64,000 nt of DNA from Trichoderma breve (Eukaryota; Ascomycota; Sordariomycetes; Hypocreales; Hypocreaceae), in the NCBI RefSeq assembly GCF_028502605.1, contig NC_079234.1, positions 5,580,001-5,644,000 on the forward strand, written 5' to 3'. The position numbers and the translations under genes were made by a program. Shown here in pieces: positions 35,991-47,396 of the stretch (positions are counted from its first letter, which is position 1; every line of letters starts with the position of its first letter). The notes under the pieces are model-generated. The model did not search any database. It saw only the letters and a program-made list of their open reading frames with translations, and was not told the origin of the DNA.

Positions 35991-38900
35991 GTTGTTGTTG
36001 TGGTGGTGATTATTGCTTGTTGCGCCAGGAGGGGGTGTGTTGGAGTTTGGGGTCATCTTTCCATTCTTGGGAGAAGGTGATGCAGCCGAGCGTCGGATTG
36101 AATATCGCATGTGGTCCCATACCCAAGCCACAGCAATTCAGCCCGATGACACGACAACATGTAGTACTCGGGAATAAAAGAGGAAAAAAGAGGGCCCGGG
36201 TCTGAACAAAAGTGAGGCGAGCTGTTCGGGATAGGAGGCCAGCGCTTGTTGAGATTGATATTCGCGGTTAATCCACCGGACTGCTGTGGCACGGTTCAGC
36301 CGAATGCCCACCCTCTTGTGTTCGGAAGCGCCAAAAGTTTGCTGTCGGTCAGGGGTGTCGGAAGAGAGGCAGGAGACGTCGTCCAGAGAAGCCAATGAAG
36401 GCAGATGAAGTAAAAAATGATAAGGATGATAGGTTATAGGTTATAACGACAGGTCAGCTTAGTCGACGTGGATCTACTCGCGGCCGCTGGATGCAGTTGA
36501 ACTGGACGCCACCGTGCAGATTGGCTATGCCGCTGCCTGGAGGCGAGTGTCGAATCGTTGTGTTTCCTTTGTCAAGGCTGCATTGCGTTCATCAGCGTCG
36601 AGTCGGTGACCGGGTTTCGCCAGAAGAAGAGAAGGGAGAGTCGAATGAAAAGGAAAAGAAAAAAAGGAGCGTGATGGTGAGAATCCAGAAATTGGAGAAA
36701 AGAGAGAGAGGGAGAAAGAGTAGGAGGGGAGAAGGGAAAGTGAGAAAAAAATTAATCGACCGAAAAAGTTCCCCAACCCAACCAAATGAATCCAGGGAGC
36801 CAGACGGACCGTTGCTTTCCCGGTTAGATGCTCCGTAATAGTTGAATCGGCATCGGCGCATCTGGTTACGGTACGAGCAGGTACGAGTAGTGAGTAGTAT
36901 TAGTATTTTGATTAGCTCCAGCGCTGTGATTGCAACGAAAATTGGAGTGGAAACGTTCAATCTCCGCCAGGCGCGAGCGGTGGCCAGGCTGCCCTGCAGG
37001 GCATCGCGGGCGCGTTTCGAGCCATTTGCCGTGATTTGATTCGGGCAAAAGGCCAGATGCTAGCCGCCAGCGTTGGATGGAGATGATATTCTCCAGGGCC
37101 AATTGGCCTTGTTAAGCGCTGCCTTGCTATTAACTGATACTAACACGGAAGGGAAGCGCTGAGCTGGGGATAATTGAGGTTCTCGCGGGCCGAGGGAGCT
37201 GCCAACCAGGCACTATCGACAGCCTAACACTAAATTCACCACTAGCCGTAGTACGAGGAGCTGAAGGCCCAAAGATCTGGGAAATAATCTGGGGTTTTCT
37301 GGAAGTGAGCTTTGATTGCGAATATCAGTACCCGATACCTTAGCCGCAGCGCCATTTGCGGTCTCTCCACAAGGTACTCCCTACCTCCGGACCGCCCACC
37401 ACCAGTCTCCATCTGCCTCGGCAGCAGCCCACCACAGCAAATTGTCATTGGCGACACAAGATAAGGGCTGACAGCTGGCTTCTAAAAGAAGGGATTTGGA
37501 TGCTGCTGCTGCAATGCAAACGCTCTGCATCATGCACTCGCCGACCGGCTGCAGCTTCAGCCCAGCCTCACCTCAGACAAACAGCTGATTGCTGACGAGG
37601 TCGATGGCTGATGCGTACAAACACAACAGACCACAGAAGCGGTGTCGTCTTCGACATCAATGACTCGGATGAATCACATCTCATGTGAGGCAATGTTTGA
37701 TACGAGTAGTAATACGATATGCGCAGCCCGGATGAGGGGATGCCGATTTGAACTTGAACTTGACCTCAAGTCTTGTACTTGTGGCCAAGGTAAGTCACTT
37801 AGAAACGTATGGTTCATTTGATGCCACTTTCAACATTCATGATGCCACCATCGTCAACTCCCATTCTAGAAGAATCATCGAGGACAAACATTCGACAACA
37901 TCCGTACAAAGCATGGTCCGATGAGCAAAGCAGCATTAGCCGTGGCTTAACTGCACAGGTACGAGCAGCTGTAGCTGCATCTGCACCGCCCAGGCCAGGC
38001 GCCGTGCCTCTTCCTTTGACTCGCTTGCAAGCAGTGCGCCTCTGGACCTGCATAACCGGAGGCAACGGACAGAAGATCCCGCTTCGAGTAGGTGGCCCCC
38101 CGGTCAAGATAGAGACATCACAATAAGCAGGGCGAAACGGATGTGCCAGTAGCTCGTCACAATTCTCTGCCGTGGTGGTTGTGTCGCAGAACCACCACAC
38201 GGGGCTAGTCTAGTACCAATATTGACCTCATTCATCACCATGCATCGCCGGGCCTGGCTGAGGGATTCAAGATTGGCCGCTCCTCTGCTCTCATTCGCCT
38301 GGTGTCTGAGCAAGTCTGAAACATTGTGGCAGCATTTTAATGCGACGCCATTCCTTGCTGGGCGCGACTATGTCTCTCGCCTCGAGCGGCAGCAATCATG
38401 AAAATGCTAGCCCGCACTCCCGTACCGGACCTGAATGATGAGTCGTTTGAACCGGATAGACAATCATGCCCGTATTCACTTGACACCATCCCGCCCTGGG
38501 TTCTGAGACATGCATGATGCAGCATGCATGCCTCCCTCCACCGACCAGAAGCAGGTATGCGGTAGTCCAGTCAAGCCAGTGCTGGCCTGCAACTTCTGCT
38601 AGCATCATGGACGGAGCCCTTCTCCATCCATCCATCTGCGCATCTAGTCGCCACACGTGCCGCGCATCTCATTTTAAATGTTACAGATGACCTCTGGCGG
38701 AATCTTGGAGGTGGGCAAGCGGCCGGTGGCACGAGGAGCGCGTGAGGTGGATGGCGAGAGGCGGCCGACGATCGTTATCGCGTGTTTGCTGCGTGGGCAT
38801 GCAGAATATCGAGACCAAAGCATGAGACATTGATAAGCCCGGAGCCAACGGGCTAAGAGGCAATAAACGCTCTGTTCCATATGATCTCGTACCTGTTTTA

Positions 38901-41360
38901 GCAGCAGTACAGTAACAGACGCAAGATTACAGTCCATATCATTCGTACCAGCAGCACTCCGTAATACACACCCGGAATACCCATCCGTTGCCCCCGTCTC
39001 TCGTTAGCCTGCTCCATTCCATGGAACGGAATATGCATGCACTACCTTAGCACCAACCCAGCCAGGACCTGGCTGCATCTGGGTGATCCATGAGACTCGT
39101 TGTGGACAAGCACAGGCAAGCTGGGCAAATGGGGGCTTGACGCAGCCCCAAAAGCCTTCCCCCTTCCAAGGTGCAATGCAAGATGGCAGACGCGCAGCAC
39201 AGTCACGTCGTGGATTGGGTCCGTCCCTGCGTCGACATGGGCTGCTTGTTTATGGTCTGTCTGTCTGTCTGTCCGTCTGTTACTATTCCCATTCCCATCC
39301 CTGGCCGCATGGCGCTGACGAGGCGCCGGCACCGTCTCTCCCAGCGTCCAGTTGGATTGCTGACGGGGTCGGTTGGCTCTCCATGCCTCACATTGCGTCT
39401 GCGTTGGCGCTGATGTTGGCGCTCGCAGGATGGATTTTACCTGCGACAATGCTGCCATACCATCCTGCCAAGCTTTCGTTTGTCTTGTCTTGTTGAGTCT
39501 GAGTGAGGCGAGGCGAGGCACAGGCACAAATTATGGAGTATCAAAGAAGAGAGCGGTGATGACGGCTTCTCGCCTTTGGAGCCGCGAGCTTCTCTAAACA
39601 GCAGCTCACAAGCTGCGTCAGTCAGTGCTCATATGCACTCGCTCGTACCGGCGCTGGATGGAGTCTTTGTTGACACACTTCTTTGGCCCCCATGACTTTT
39701 AGGTGCTTGTGCTACTGCCGTGGCTGCACAACAAAGAGACCGCCTCTTTTTTTTTTGTTCCATTCTCTTCTTGCCGTCTCGACCATGGCAAGGCTCGGAC
39801 AAGGTCGTCGTCATCACCGTCATCACCGACGTCTTGGGCCGCCATGAACAAAGAAAAATTCGGTTTTGTGGTACAATTTGATATCCACGTCGACGGTAGG
39901 GTTTTAAGCGATTGTTGCCTTGGCTCTTCCCTGCCAAACAACTGCTTGGGCGGCATCGCCAGCAGAGCCCCAAAGTCGCCATCACCGTGCACTAGACGGC
40001 CTAAGGTGACGCCGGGGTGTGTATCTGCATTGATTAGCTCATGTGACCGTTGCTGGAAATGAAGCTCTGCAGCCAATCGCCGCGCTGCCTCATTCGAGTT
40101 TCGAGTTGTGGCGCCTGGTTGCTGGGCGTGTGTTTGGGAGCTGGCATGGGGTGCACATAGTAGTGGCAACAGAGAGATCTGGGTTCTCTGCCGTTCACCG
40201 CAGCAAGGCAGGATTTTCGGTGCATTTTTGGACTGTTCGCTTGCTCCCAAGTAGAAGCCCTACCGCGCCGCCTGGTGCCCAACAGGGATCAGAGCGGCCA
40301 GATAGGGCTCAGGACTGGAACACGAAAGAGAAGAAAGAAGAAAAATTCATGGGTCTGTGCCGCCAAACGACGTCGTTGTGCAGCGGCGCAGGCAGAGGCA
40401 ACGGCCAGCTGTACGACGGAGCTGTAGCCGCCTTGCCTGGCGAGAGGATAAAAGCGAACAACAAACTCTGGGTATGGAGATTCATGTTGCAGCTTTGGAG
40501 GGTGGCATCCACCATCCATTACGCGCTTCTAGTGCAGTTAGCCGGTACACTTAGCACCTACCGCCACTATTTTACAGGCACCACCTGAGCTGGGAATTAC
40601 CACCTGGGCACTTCAATACCAGCAACAACAACGGGAACTGGCACGGCGATAAATCTCTACCGCCTTTCCAGGTTGTGATTCCATTTTAATCAATCCCTCG
40701 CTCACCTCCAAAAGCCCAATATTAATATTGCTTCGAGCCCTGGAGACTAAATCCTAAATAACCCCCCCAGCTGCCGACTATCAGTTCAAGCCTCTTCCCC
40801 TTCGTCTCACTTCCATCAATCTCACTGCCACTTTTCTCACTTCCCCGGCACTACGACCCAGGCCTTGCTTGGCGGCTTTTCTTCTCCCCTCCCCCCCTCT
40901 AAATCGCCCCTCCATTCCCCATTGCCCACTTCCATTCCCTCTTCCCGTTGATCAAAGGGCCTATCGGATTCTATTTTTTCTTCTTGCAATTTTTTCTCTT
41001 TCTTCTCTTTGCTCTTTCGCACGCCCTCAATCCTGAGACGCATTCCTCCAACAAAGCACAAAGCAACCCCTTGCGTCTCCGCGAGCCACGAAGCACTGCG
41101 CGCATTCGATTTGCCCAGCTGCCTCTGCGACACAAAACAACAAAGCAGAAAAATTCTGCTGAATCCCGGCGTCTTCTTCCGCCAGCTGGAATCCCGACTG
41201 CCTGCTTTGACGCTGCCGCAGCCGCTGCACCTCGAGTTCTCCATCCGCTCGTCGTCGAATCGCAACCCCCGTCGAGGAGAGAAAAAAAAGGCCTGCGGCC
41301 ACTCAGAATCCAGGAACCGGCAAACTTTTTTTCGGACGCCCAATCAATCGCGACGCAAAC
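35991..41360. other. Gene-poor region of about 5.4 kb
   Basis: No frame here carries a recognisable domain. The stretch next to 35991 is the BEM46-like promoter and possible 5' UTR with a CAACAACAAC-type run. Candidate frames at 37809-38126, 39042-39527 and 40043-40588 each overlap frames on the opposite strand and lack splice support. A CTGT tetranucleotide tract lies at 39256-39280. The last few hundred bases (about 40800-41360) are pyrimidine-rich and form the likely promoter and 5' UTR of the LYAR-type gene. Confidence 0.55.
39256..39280. repeat. CTGT tetranucleotide tract
   Basis: Six tandem CTGT units with one C-for-T change stand in intergenic DNA. Confidence 0.8.
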
Positions 41361-43208
41361 ATGGTTTCTTTCTCGTGTGAGGTACGCACTAACCAACTTA
41401 CATGCTTTTTGTCTTGTCCATCCCATGCTTTGGCTAGTCCCCTGGCCTGGTCTGCCATTCCCTTCCGTGGCGCTGCGCTTTCACCCCCCTGGTCGCTTTC
41501 TCCAACATGCGATATGCCTTGGCCCTATTCATAGCCTGACATCACTTGCTTTGCACACACCACCCTCCATGAGGGCTGCTAGTATTACTGTCCAGCGCCG
41601 GACGAGTAACACTATTTCAAGCATCCCTTCTGCTGCGTCCCGCTGATCCCTCGGGTCCACTCCCCTGTCTCGTCTCGCAAACTCCCCTCCCCCTCCCCCT
41701 ACCCGCAACCGCGCTTTCATATATCCATCCACATCTCGCATCACCTCTTCTGCATTGCACTAGTCTCTTTATCAACTCCCGGCCTCTACCTCTACCTCTA
41801 CCTCTACCTCGACCTCGACCTCGACCTTTCCTCTGACTTTGTTTACTTATAGGAGTGCGGTGACATCCTAACCAAAAAGAAACTTGACCCTCATCGCAGC
41901 CGCTGCCGAGGCGCAACCTTTACCTGTATTGATTGCATGGTATACTTTCCCGGCGTCGAATACCGTTCTCATACAGTAAGTCCTGGCTCGAATCTGGGGT
42001 TGTTGTTTGGTAGGGCTAACACGGCACCCCTCAAGTCTTGCATGACAGAAGAGCAGAAATACCAAGGCGCATTGTATAAGCCGAAGCAAAACAACAAGAA
42101 GCAGCAGCAGCAGCAGCAACAACAACAACATCAACAGCAACAGCCCACCATGAACTCGCATCGGTTAGGCATGGCCAACACGCTGGCCCTGCAGCCATTT
42201 GTCGAAGATGTCAACGAAGACAAGGAATACGAGTCGTGGCACGAGTACGAAGACAAATCTCGACCTCCCCCCGAGGCCCCAACCCCTCCATCTGCTGCCG
42301 ATGATGACCACGTCAACGTCTTTGACTTTCTCGACAACTCTCAAACCCCGACTGCCTCAAACGTGAGCCATGCGCGAGACCGAAAAGCTCCTGGTCCCAG
42401 CGACAGTACCTCTCTTGTGCGCTACGAGACAAAGAGCGAAGAGCTCCTGGAGCCGGTTCTTATGGACCGAGACGGAGAGCCGCTTGTACAATACGGAACC
42501 GGCCCTGTACCCACGGGTTCTCTCGCCACCCCTCAACCCAAGACCGAGCGACGGAGGTCAAAGGAACGCGATGCCAAGAAGGACAAGAAGCGGAAGCGCT
42601 TGCACGTCGATGTTACTGGCGACCAAATCATGGCTGATGCACCTCCCGTTCTTCACTCTGGTCTCACTGGCGGCCTGAAGAACATGATGCGACCTGCCTT
42701 CCCACCCTCACCCGATTACTCTGGAGACAACATTGCCGATCTCTCCCCAACAAGCCCGCTCAAGAAGACGAAGCACTCTCGACACCACAAGAGCCACCAT
42801 TCCCACACGATGAGCAACAGCCTCTTTGGCATGATTTCTGGCCCTCCACCCAAGACCAAGTCGAGCAAGCACAAGTCGTCTTCCAAGAAGCACTCCTCCC
42901 ACAGGCATGAGAAGAAGGAGCCCAAGCTCATCGAGTTCCGACCTGGTTCCAAGGACGGCAAACACGAGAACCTCGACGGGCAGATGATTGTCTTTAAGCC
43001 CCGTGCCGATGTCTTCCTCAGCTTCGTCAACAAGGGACCTGAGAGTGAGCGCGGCTGCAGCATGAACAAGGCCTTGAAGCGATTCCACCGGGAGCGCCAA
43101 GCCGCCGGCTCTAGCTCCCCCAAGGGCAAGGAAGAGAAGGAACTGTGGCGATCTCTGCGACTTCGACGCAACGACCGAGGCGAAATTGTTCTTTTTTGTG
43201 AAGAATAA
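41361..43208 (+). CDS. LYAR-type C2HC zinc-finger nucleolar protein
   Basis: Exons 41361-41381, 41853-41975 and 42036-43208 join in frame to 438 residues. The first exon is only 21 nt (MVSFSCE) and supplies the first zinc ligand. The N-terminal module is a twin LYAR finger: CEECGDILTKKKLDPHRSRC and CIDCMVYFPGVEYRSHTSC, followed by the family block MTEEQKYQG. A poly-Gln run encoded by mixed CAG/CAA (about 42092-42146), acidic linker and long Lys/Ser/His-rich stretch (KTKSSKHKSSSKKHSSHRHEKK) follow. LYAR-type proteins act in nucleolar growth and rRNA synthesis; this role is inferred. A frame read without splicing would start at 41937 and lose half of the zinc-finger module, so the three-exon model is preferred. 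An AATAAA overlaps the stop codon (43204-43209). Confidence 0.92.
41783..41828. repeat. CTCTAC/CTCGAC hexamer tract in the first intron of the LYAR-type gene
   Basis: About seven units of CTCTAC shading into CTCGAC end 25 bases before the acceptor of the 471-nt intron 1. The tract is pyrimidine-rich on the sense strand and could double as the polypyrimidine tract. Confidence 0.75.
42092..42146 (+). repeat. CAG/CAA tract encoding polyglutamine
   Basis: A run of mixed CAG and CAA codons, with one His, lies just after the zinc-finger module of the LYAR-type protein. Mixed codons usually stabilise such a tract. Confidence 0.8.
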
Positions 43209-43940
43209 ACAAAAATAAGAAATCAAACGAAAAAAAAACATAACATGAAAAAAACGGAAAACAAAATTCGACGGCCTCGCCCAAAGGACGGGGCCTGCTC
43301 AGTGTTACTTGGATACAAGGAGTTTTTGCTGGATCATCTTGCTTTCTTTGAACAGCGTTTTTATATGTTTGGCCGGAACGGAACTGTACTACTATGTCTT
43401 CTATCTGTCATACTATTCTAAAGGGTCATGGATAGACGGGCACACTTGGTCTTCCCCCCCTGTAACAACATCAACATCGACGACAACGTTTCCAGGAATT
43501 CTGTGGCAAAAGGTGCACCATTATGGAACAAACATTTGGGGTTTGCGAGAGGTGGCTGCTCTGGCCATGGAATGGAAGTCGTCAACTAATCTTGTGGCAT
43601 TAATACTGCGGTATGAGACGGAAAGATGGGCATTGAGGGCAGTAATGACGGAGATGAATGATACCATGAAGGGAGGAATGTGTGATGGGAAAGCTTCAAT
43701 TCTCTTTGTTCTATTTATCTTGTTCTTTTTATCATTTTCATTTGTGTATGATGGCATAAGAGGTGGATCATTGGCTGACAAGCCTTACGAGGCATCTGCT
43801 CTATTTCATATCTATTCTTCTACATCTTGTTTTCACCATTTCCTGCAAACAACGTATTACTACTACTACATGTATGGAGTATTACACCCTAGCTATCCAA
43901 GAACATCTGAATTTTATTTCAAAAAAAAAAAAGAGTTTCG
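43209..43940. other. 3' region between convergent LYAR-type and PEX10 genes
   Basis: This 732-base spacer separates the two stop codons. It starts with an A-rich segment after an AATAAA and is AT-rich throughout. A plus-strand frame of 319 codons covers it and runs into PEX10 in antisense; its translation is Tyr/Phe/Ser-biased and not protein-like. Probably 3' UTRs only. Confidence 0.6.
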
Positions 43941-45077
43941 TTACATGACGCGTAAGGGGAGGATGTGTTGTACCATGGCCTCTCTTCTGCACAAAGGACA
44001 CTCGGGCTTTTCTCTAACCCAGTCGCCGATGCATTCCCAGCAGAAGACGTGCCCGCATTGGGTGGCGGCGGGATCCTTCATCTCCTCGAGACACAGCGTG
44101 CATTTGCGCTGTTGGCTTCCTTTGATATATCCCATAGTGGATTCGTTTTCGAGATGGAATCTTGGGATGCCGCTCATGGGCGTGTGCGTTGTCGTAGCGA
44201 TGTCCACCTTGCTGGCTGGGGCCCCGTTGGTTCCGCTGAGTAAAAGCTCGTTGTTGGATGCGGTATAGGTGTTGTTGTGGCTGAGCGAGACGTCGAGCTC
44301 GCCCGAGTGGAAGGCGGCCCTCTCGCGCTGGGATGAAGCGACGGAGGAGAAGGTTTCGCGGACGTGGAGGAAGGCCTGGACGCCCATCTGGATGGCGAGC
44401 AGGACGCCGAGGAGCTCGTAGCCGCCGCGGTCGGGGGTGTCGGGGACGGTGCGGGTGAATACGTAGCGCAGGGAGAGGAGGCGCTTGGAGAGCTCGTAGT
44501 AGGTGCCGTTGAAGTAGAAGAGGGCGAGGACGACGGCCTGCAGCGGCGCGGCGGACGTGACCGACGACAGATGCGTGGAGATGTAGTCTAGGAAGCGAGC
44601 CTGGCGCGTCTTCGTCTTGCCCTGCTGCTTTAAGGTAGCGAGGCGGCGGTCGAGAAAGGCTCGTAAGCGGGCGCGGAGGCCGGGCAGGATGCGGCTGGCG
44701 AGGTAGGGGAGGAGGATCGTGCCGACGATGTAGGCTGCGCGCGAGGGGAGAGCCGGTAAGGAGAGGCCGGCGCTGGCGTCGACTTGGACGAGGTCGCAGT
44801 ATTCTTCGCCGAGGGTGCGGTTGCCGGGGAGGGTGGTGAGGCCGAAGTAGAGGAGGGAGGCGGCGGTGCGTAGTTCGGGGGCGAGGGAGTGGGCGGAGCG
44901 GGCGCCGAAGAGGCGGCGGTAGAGGTCGGTGAAGGAGTTTGAGAGCTGGCCGGTGAAGTAGGCGTCCTTTTGGTGGGAGCGGACGATGTCGGGGGCTGCG
45001 GCGAAGGGGTAGGGCGTTGTGGAGGATGAGGGTTGTGATGATGGTGTTGATGGCGATGGTGCTGTTGTGGCGGCCAT
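43941..45077 (-). CDS. pex10: Peroxin-10, RING E3 ligase of the peroxisomal membrane
   Basis: Single exon, 378 residues, beginning MAATTAPSPS. PEX10 forms with PEX2 and PEX12 the peroxisomal retrotranslocation and ubiquitin-ligase complex that recycles the import receptor PEX5. The N-terminal half has the Pex2/12 helical region (DIVRSHQKDAYFTGQL, then LLYFGLTTLPGNRTLGEEY), with hydrophobic segments around AAYIVGTILLPYLASRIL and LQAVVLALFYFNG. The C-terminus is a C3HC4 RING at 326-363 (CTLCLEE, CGHVFCWECI, CPLC), as expected. Coding sequence is strongly GC-rich at third positions, which opens a shadow frame on each other strand. No introns were needed. Confidence 0.95.
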   Translation of the reverse strand: MAATTAPSPSTPSSQPSSSTTPYPFAAAPDIVRSHQKDAYFTGQLSNSFTDLYRRLFGARSAHSLAPELRTAASLLYFGLTTLPGNRTLGEEYCDLVQVDASAGLSLPALPSRAAYIVGTILLPYLASRILPGLRARLRAFLDRRLATLKQQGKTKTRQARFLDYISTHLSSVTSAAPLQAVVLALFYFNGTYYELSKRLLSLRYVFTRTVPDTPDRGGYELLGVLLAIQMGVQAFLHVRETFSSVASSQRERAAFHSGELDVSLSHNNTYTASNNELLLSGTNGAPASKVDIATTTHTPMSGIPRFHLENESTMGYIKGSQQRKCTLCLEEMKDPAATQCGHVFCWECIGDWVREKPECPLCRREAMVQHILPLRVM

Positions 45078-46097
45078 GGTTGGGTATCTGTGTTCTCCTT
45101 TTTTATCCCCTCTCGCTCTTTTCTTCGACGCAATACGCTCGCTATGTGCAATTTAAAGAAAGTCGCAATGTGTGTGTGTTGAAATGGATTGTGCTAGAGG
45201 AGTGGTGTTTTGGATGGCGAGACGTTTGGGAGGAAGTTGATGTTGATTTGGAAGCTGAAAGTTTTGGGTCCATTGCAGCTTTCGGCTGTACTGTAGCGCT
45301 ACACGCTGGACCTCGGGACAGTTGACGAGAGCCCCATGTGCCGCTACCGTTAAAATCGGCTAGGCTAGGGAAGATTGCCCGAAGCCATGTGGTGACATAC
45401 AGATGCAACAAGATTGCGATTCGTGCTAGAGTAGATTGATTAAGGCCATTACTTTCATGTGAGTATGGATAGACATATATTTGACTGTAGTGAATGCTAT
45501 TCTCAAAAATTTGACATTGAAAACAAATGGTTCATCTACGGGGCAAATGCTCTGTTTGGAGATGACTACTTCTGGAGACTTGTTGAAAGACGATGCTGAA
45601 AGGCTCATATTAGTGGTTTGATCAATCTTTAGCTGCTAAGCAAGGTCATTAGGCATCAGTATCGAAATCTAGATAACCCCAATCCTTTGATCAGATACGT
45701 CAGAAGATCAGTTTGATTATGCTTGTTATTTTGTTTGGGCTAGCAGAATCTCGGCATTGTTCAGTTACGGTTACAGTTACCGCTAAGAAACTAGCAGTGA
45801 CGTATTGCTGCTAGATTGCGCTGCGGCAGGGACCTTTTTCCGCACCTACCCTTTAATTTTGGCGCCAAAAAATGCAAGGGACAGCTTGGTCCTTTGTCGC
45901 CTCAGACATCAAATCACTTCTCCCGTCTTCATCGAACTGCCCAGACATTCACCCTGACCAACACACAAAGCGTGCGCAACAAGAGCGCAGCCATTCGTTC
46001 GCCCTCCTATCGGGATCAATCGCAGAAGCACCCGCTCCATGTCTATCCCCTTCATGCTTATTAGCGGGTGCAATTGGGTTGACAACACGTTTCCATC
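45078..46097. other. Divergent intergenic region between PEX10 and the ERD1-like gene
   Basis: It contains promoters for both genes. The notable element is a perfect 14-base palindrome TTTTGGCGCCAAAA listed separately. The rest is short-frame AT-rich DNA without a supportable gene. Confidence 0.6.
45857..45870. promoter_or_regulatory. Perfect palindrome resembling an E2F/MBF-type site
   Basis: TTTTGGCGCCAAAA is a perfect inverted repeat with a GGCGCC core flanked by four T and four A, the form seen in E2F-type cell-cycle sites and overlapping the fungal MBF motif family. It stands about 230 bases upstream of the ERD1-like ATG and about 780 bases upstream of PEX10. Function is inferred from form and location only. 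Confidence 0.45.
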
Positions 46098-47396
46098 ATG
46101 GATGGCGATCCGGCCGTAGAGCCTCAGCTCGATGGCTTCAGCCTGGTGTTTCCTCTGCCGTACCGAGTCGGCTTTATCGTTACTCTAGGTTAGTCCCGTT
46201 TGCACCCCCTTGAGGTTTCCCTTGGGAAACATGTTTCTACGAGGGCATTGATAATGCTGACAGCATGCTGAACAGCTGTTTGGGGATGGGGCCTCAACCT
46301 CCATTGGCTGCATGGCTTCCGAATCGACGTTCCCGCCTTGATCCGATACCCTGGACGAAGCTCGCCGCAGCACATATCACATCATCTGTCTACATACCGA
46401 CTCGCAATAGTCTTGACGGCGCTGTTCTCGCTGTCCATTACGCTGTTCTGGCTGTGCACTTGGCACGTGCCAGCCCGGGTCATTGACTACGACTGGATGC
46501 CAATGACGTACCTGGTCGCGCTGGTGGCCATCTTCTTCGTTCCTTTGCGAAATCTGCCTACCGGTGGCCGAAGACGCTTCCTTGCGACGCTGCGGCGGGT
46601 GAGCATAGGCGGCATTGCAGAGGCGCAGGATGGCAAGTTTGGAGACATCTTGCTGGCTGATGTCTTGACATCCTATGCCAAGGTGTTTGGAGACGTTTTC
46701 GTCACGCTGTGCATGTTCTTCAGCGCTGGAGGCTCCTCGACAGACCACCCCAACAGGAGCTGCGGGGGGACGGTCTTTGTTCCGCTGCTCATGGCTGTGC
46801 CAAGCATCATCCGTTTCCGGCAGTGCCTCATCGAGTACCTGAGAGTTCGCCGGGCCCCGTACAAGGAGTCTTCGGGCTGGGGTGGCCAACACCTGGCCAA
46901 CGCTCTCAAGTACTCTACCGCATTCCCCGTCATCATCACAAGCGCCATGCAAAGGGGGGCCGGGCCAGAGAGCGACATGGTCGCGCTGCACCGAGCTTGG
47001 CTGGTCGCCGTTTTGGTCAACTCGCTCTACTCATTCTACTGGGATGTTGCCAAAGATTGGGATCTGACACTCTTCTCGTCGCGAGAGCGAGCATCAGTGC
47101 ACCACCCGTGGGGGCTGCGTGATCGACTCGTCTTCCGCTCAGCTGGCCTGTACTACTTTGTCATTGGCCTGGATTTAATGCTGCGCTGCTCGTGGTCGAT
47201 GAAGCTGAGCCCTCATCTGGACAAATTTAGTGACTATGAGAGCGGAATCTTTTTAATTGAGCTACTCGAGGTGTTCCGGCGGTGGATGTGGATCTTCTTC
47301 CGCGTTGAGACGGAGTGGATTAGGAATTCCTCTACGGGCCTCGGCATTGACGATATTCTGTTGGGCGATTATCAGGGGAAAGACGATGACGACTAA
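46098..47396 (+). CDS. EXS-domain Golgi/ER protein of ERD1 type
   Basis: Exons 46098-46188 and 46276-47396 join to 403 residues. The protein is multi-spanning: FPLPYRVGFIVTL and LNLHWLHGF near the start, then LAIVLTALFSLSITLFWL and MTYLVALVAIFFVPL. The EXS domain signature appears as VPSIIRFRQCLIEYLR, then GGQHLANALKYSTAFPVIITSA, SFYWDVAKDWDL and LIELLEVFRRWMWIFFRVETEW. It lacks the SPX domain of XPR1/PHO81, and matches the shorter ERD1 class. In yeast, Erd1 keeps ER and Golgi residents in place and recycles phosphate from the Golgi lumen; the same role is inferred. The tail is acidic (GKDDDD). The intron donor GTTAGT is acceptable, and both parts join in frame. Confidence 0.9.

Noticed and set aside
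41937..41980. Start of the LYAR-type gene at 41937
   Set aside because: It would delete the first zinc finger; the spliced model from 41361 restores CEECGDIL...CIDC exactly.
43309..44268. A 319-codon plus-strand frame across the LYAR 3' flank and PEX10
   Set aside because: It begins in 3' UTR-like AT-rich DNA and continues antisense to the PEX10 RING; composition is not protein-like.
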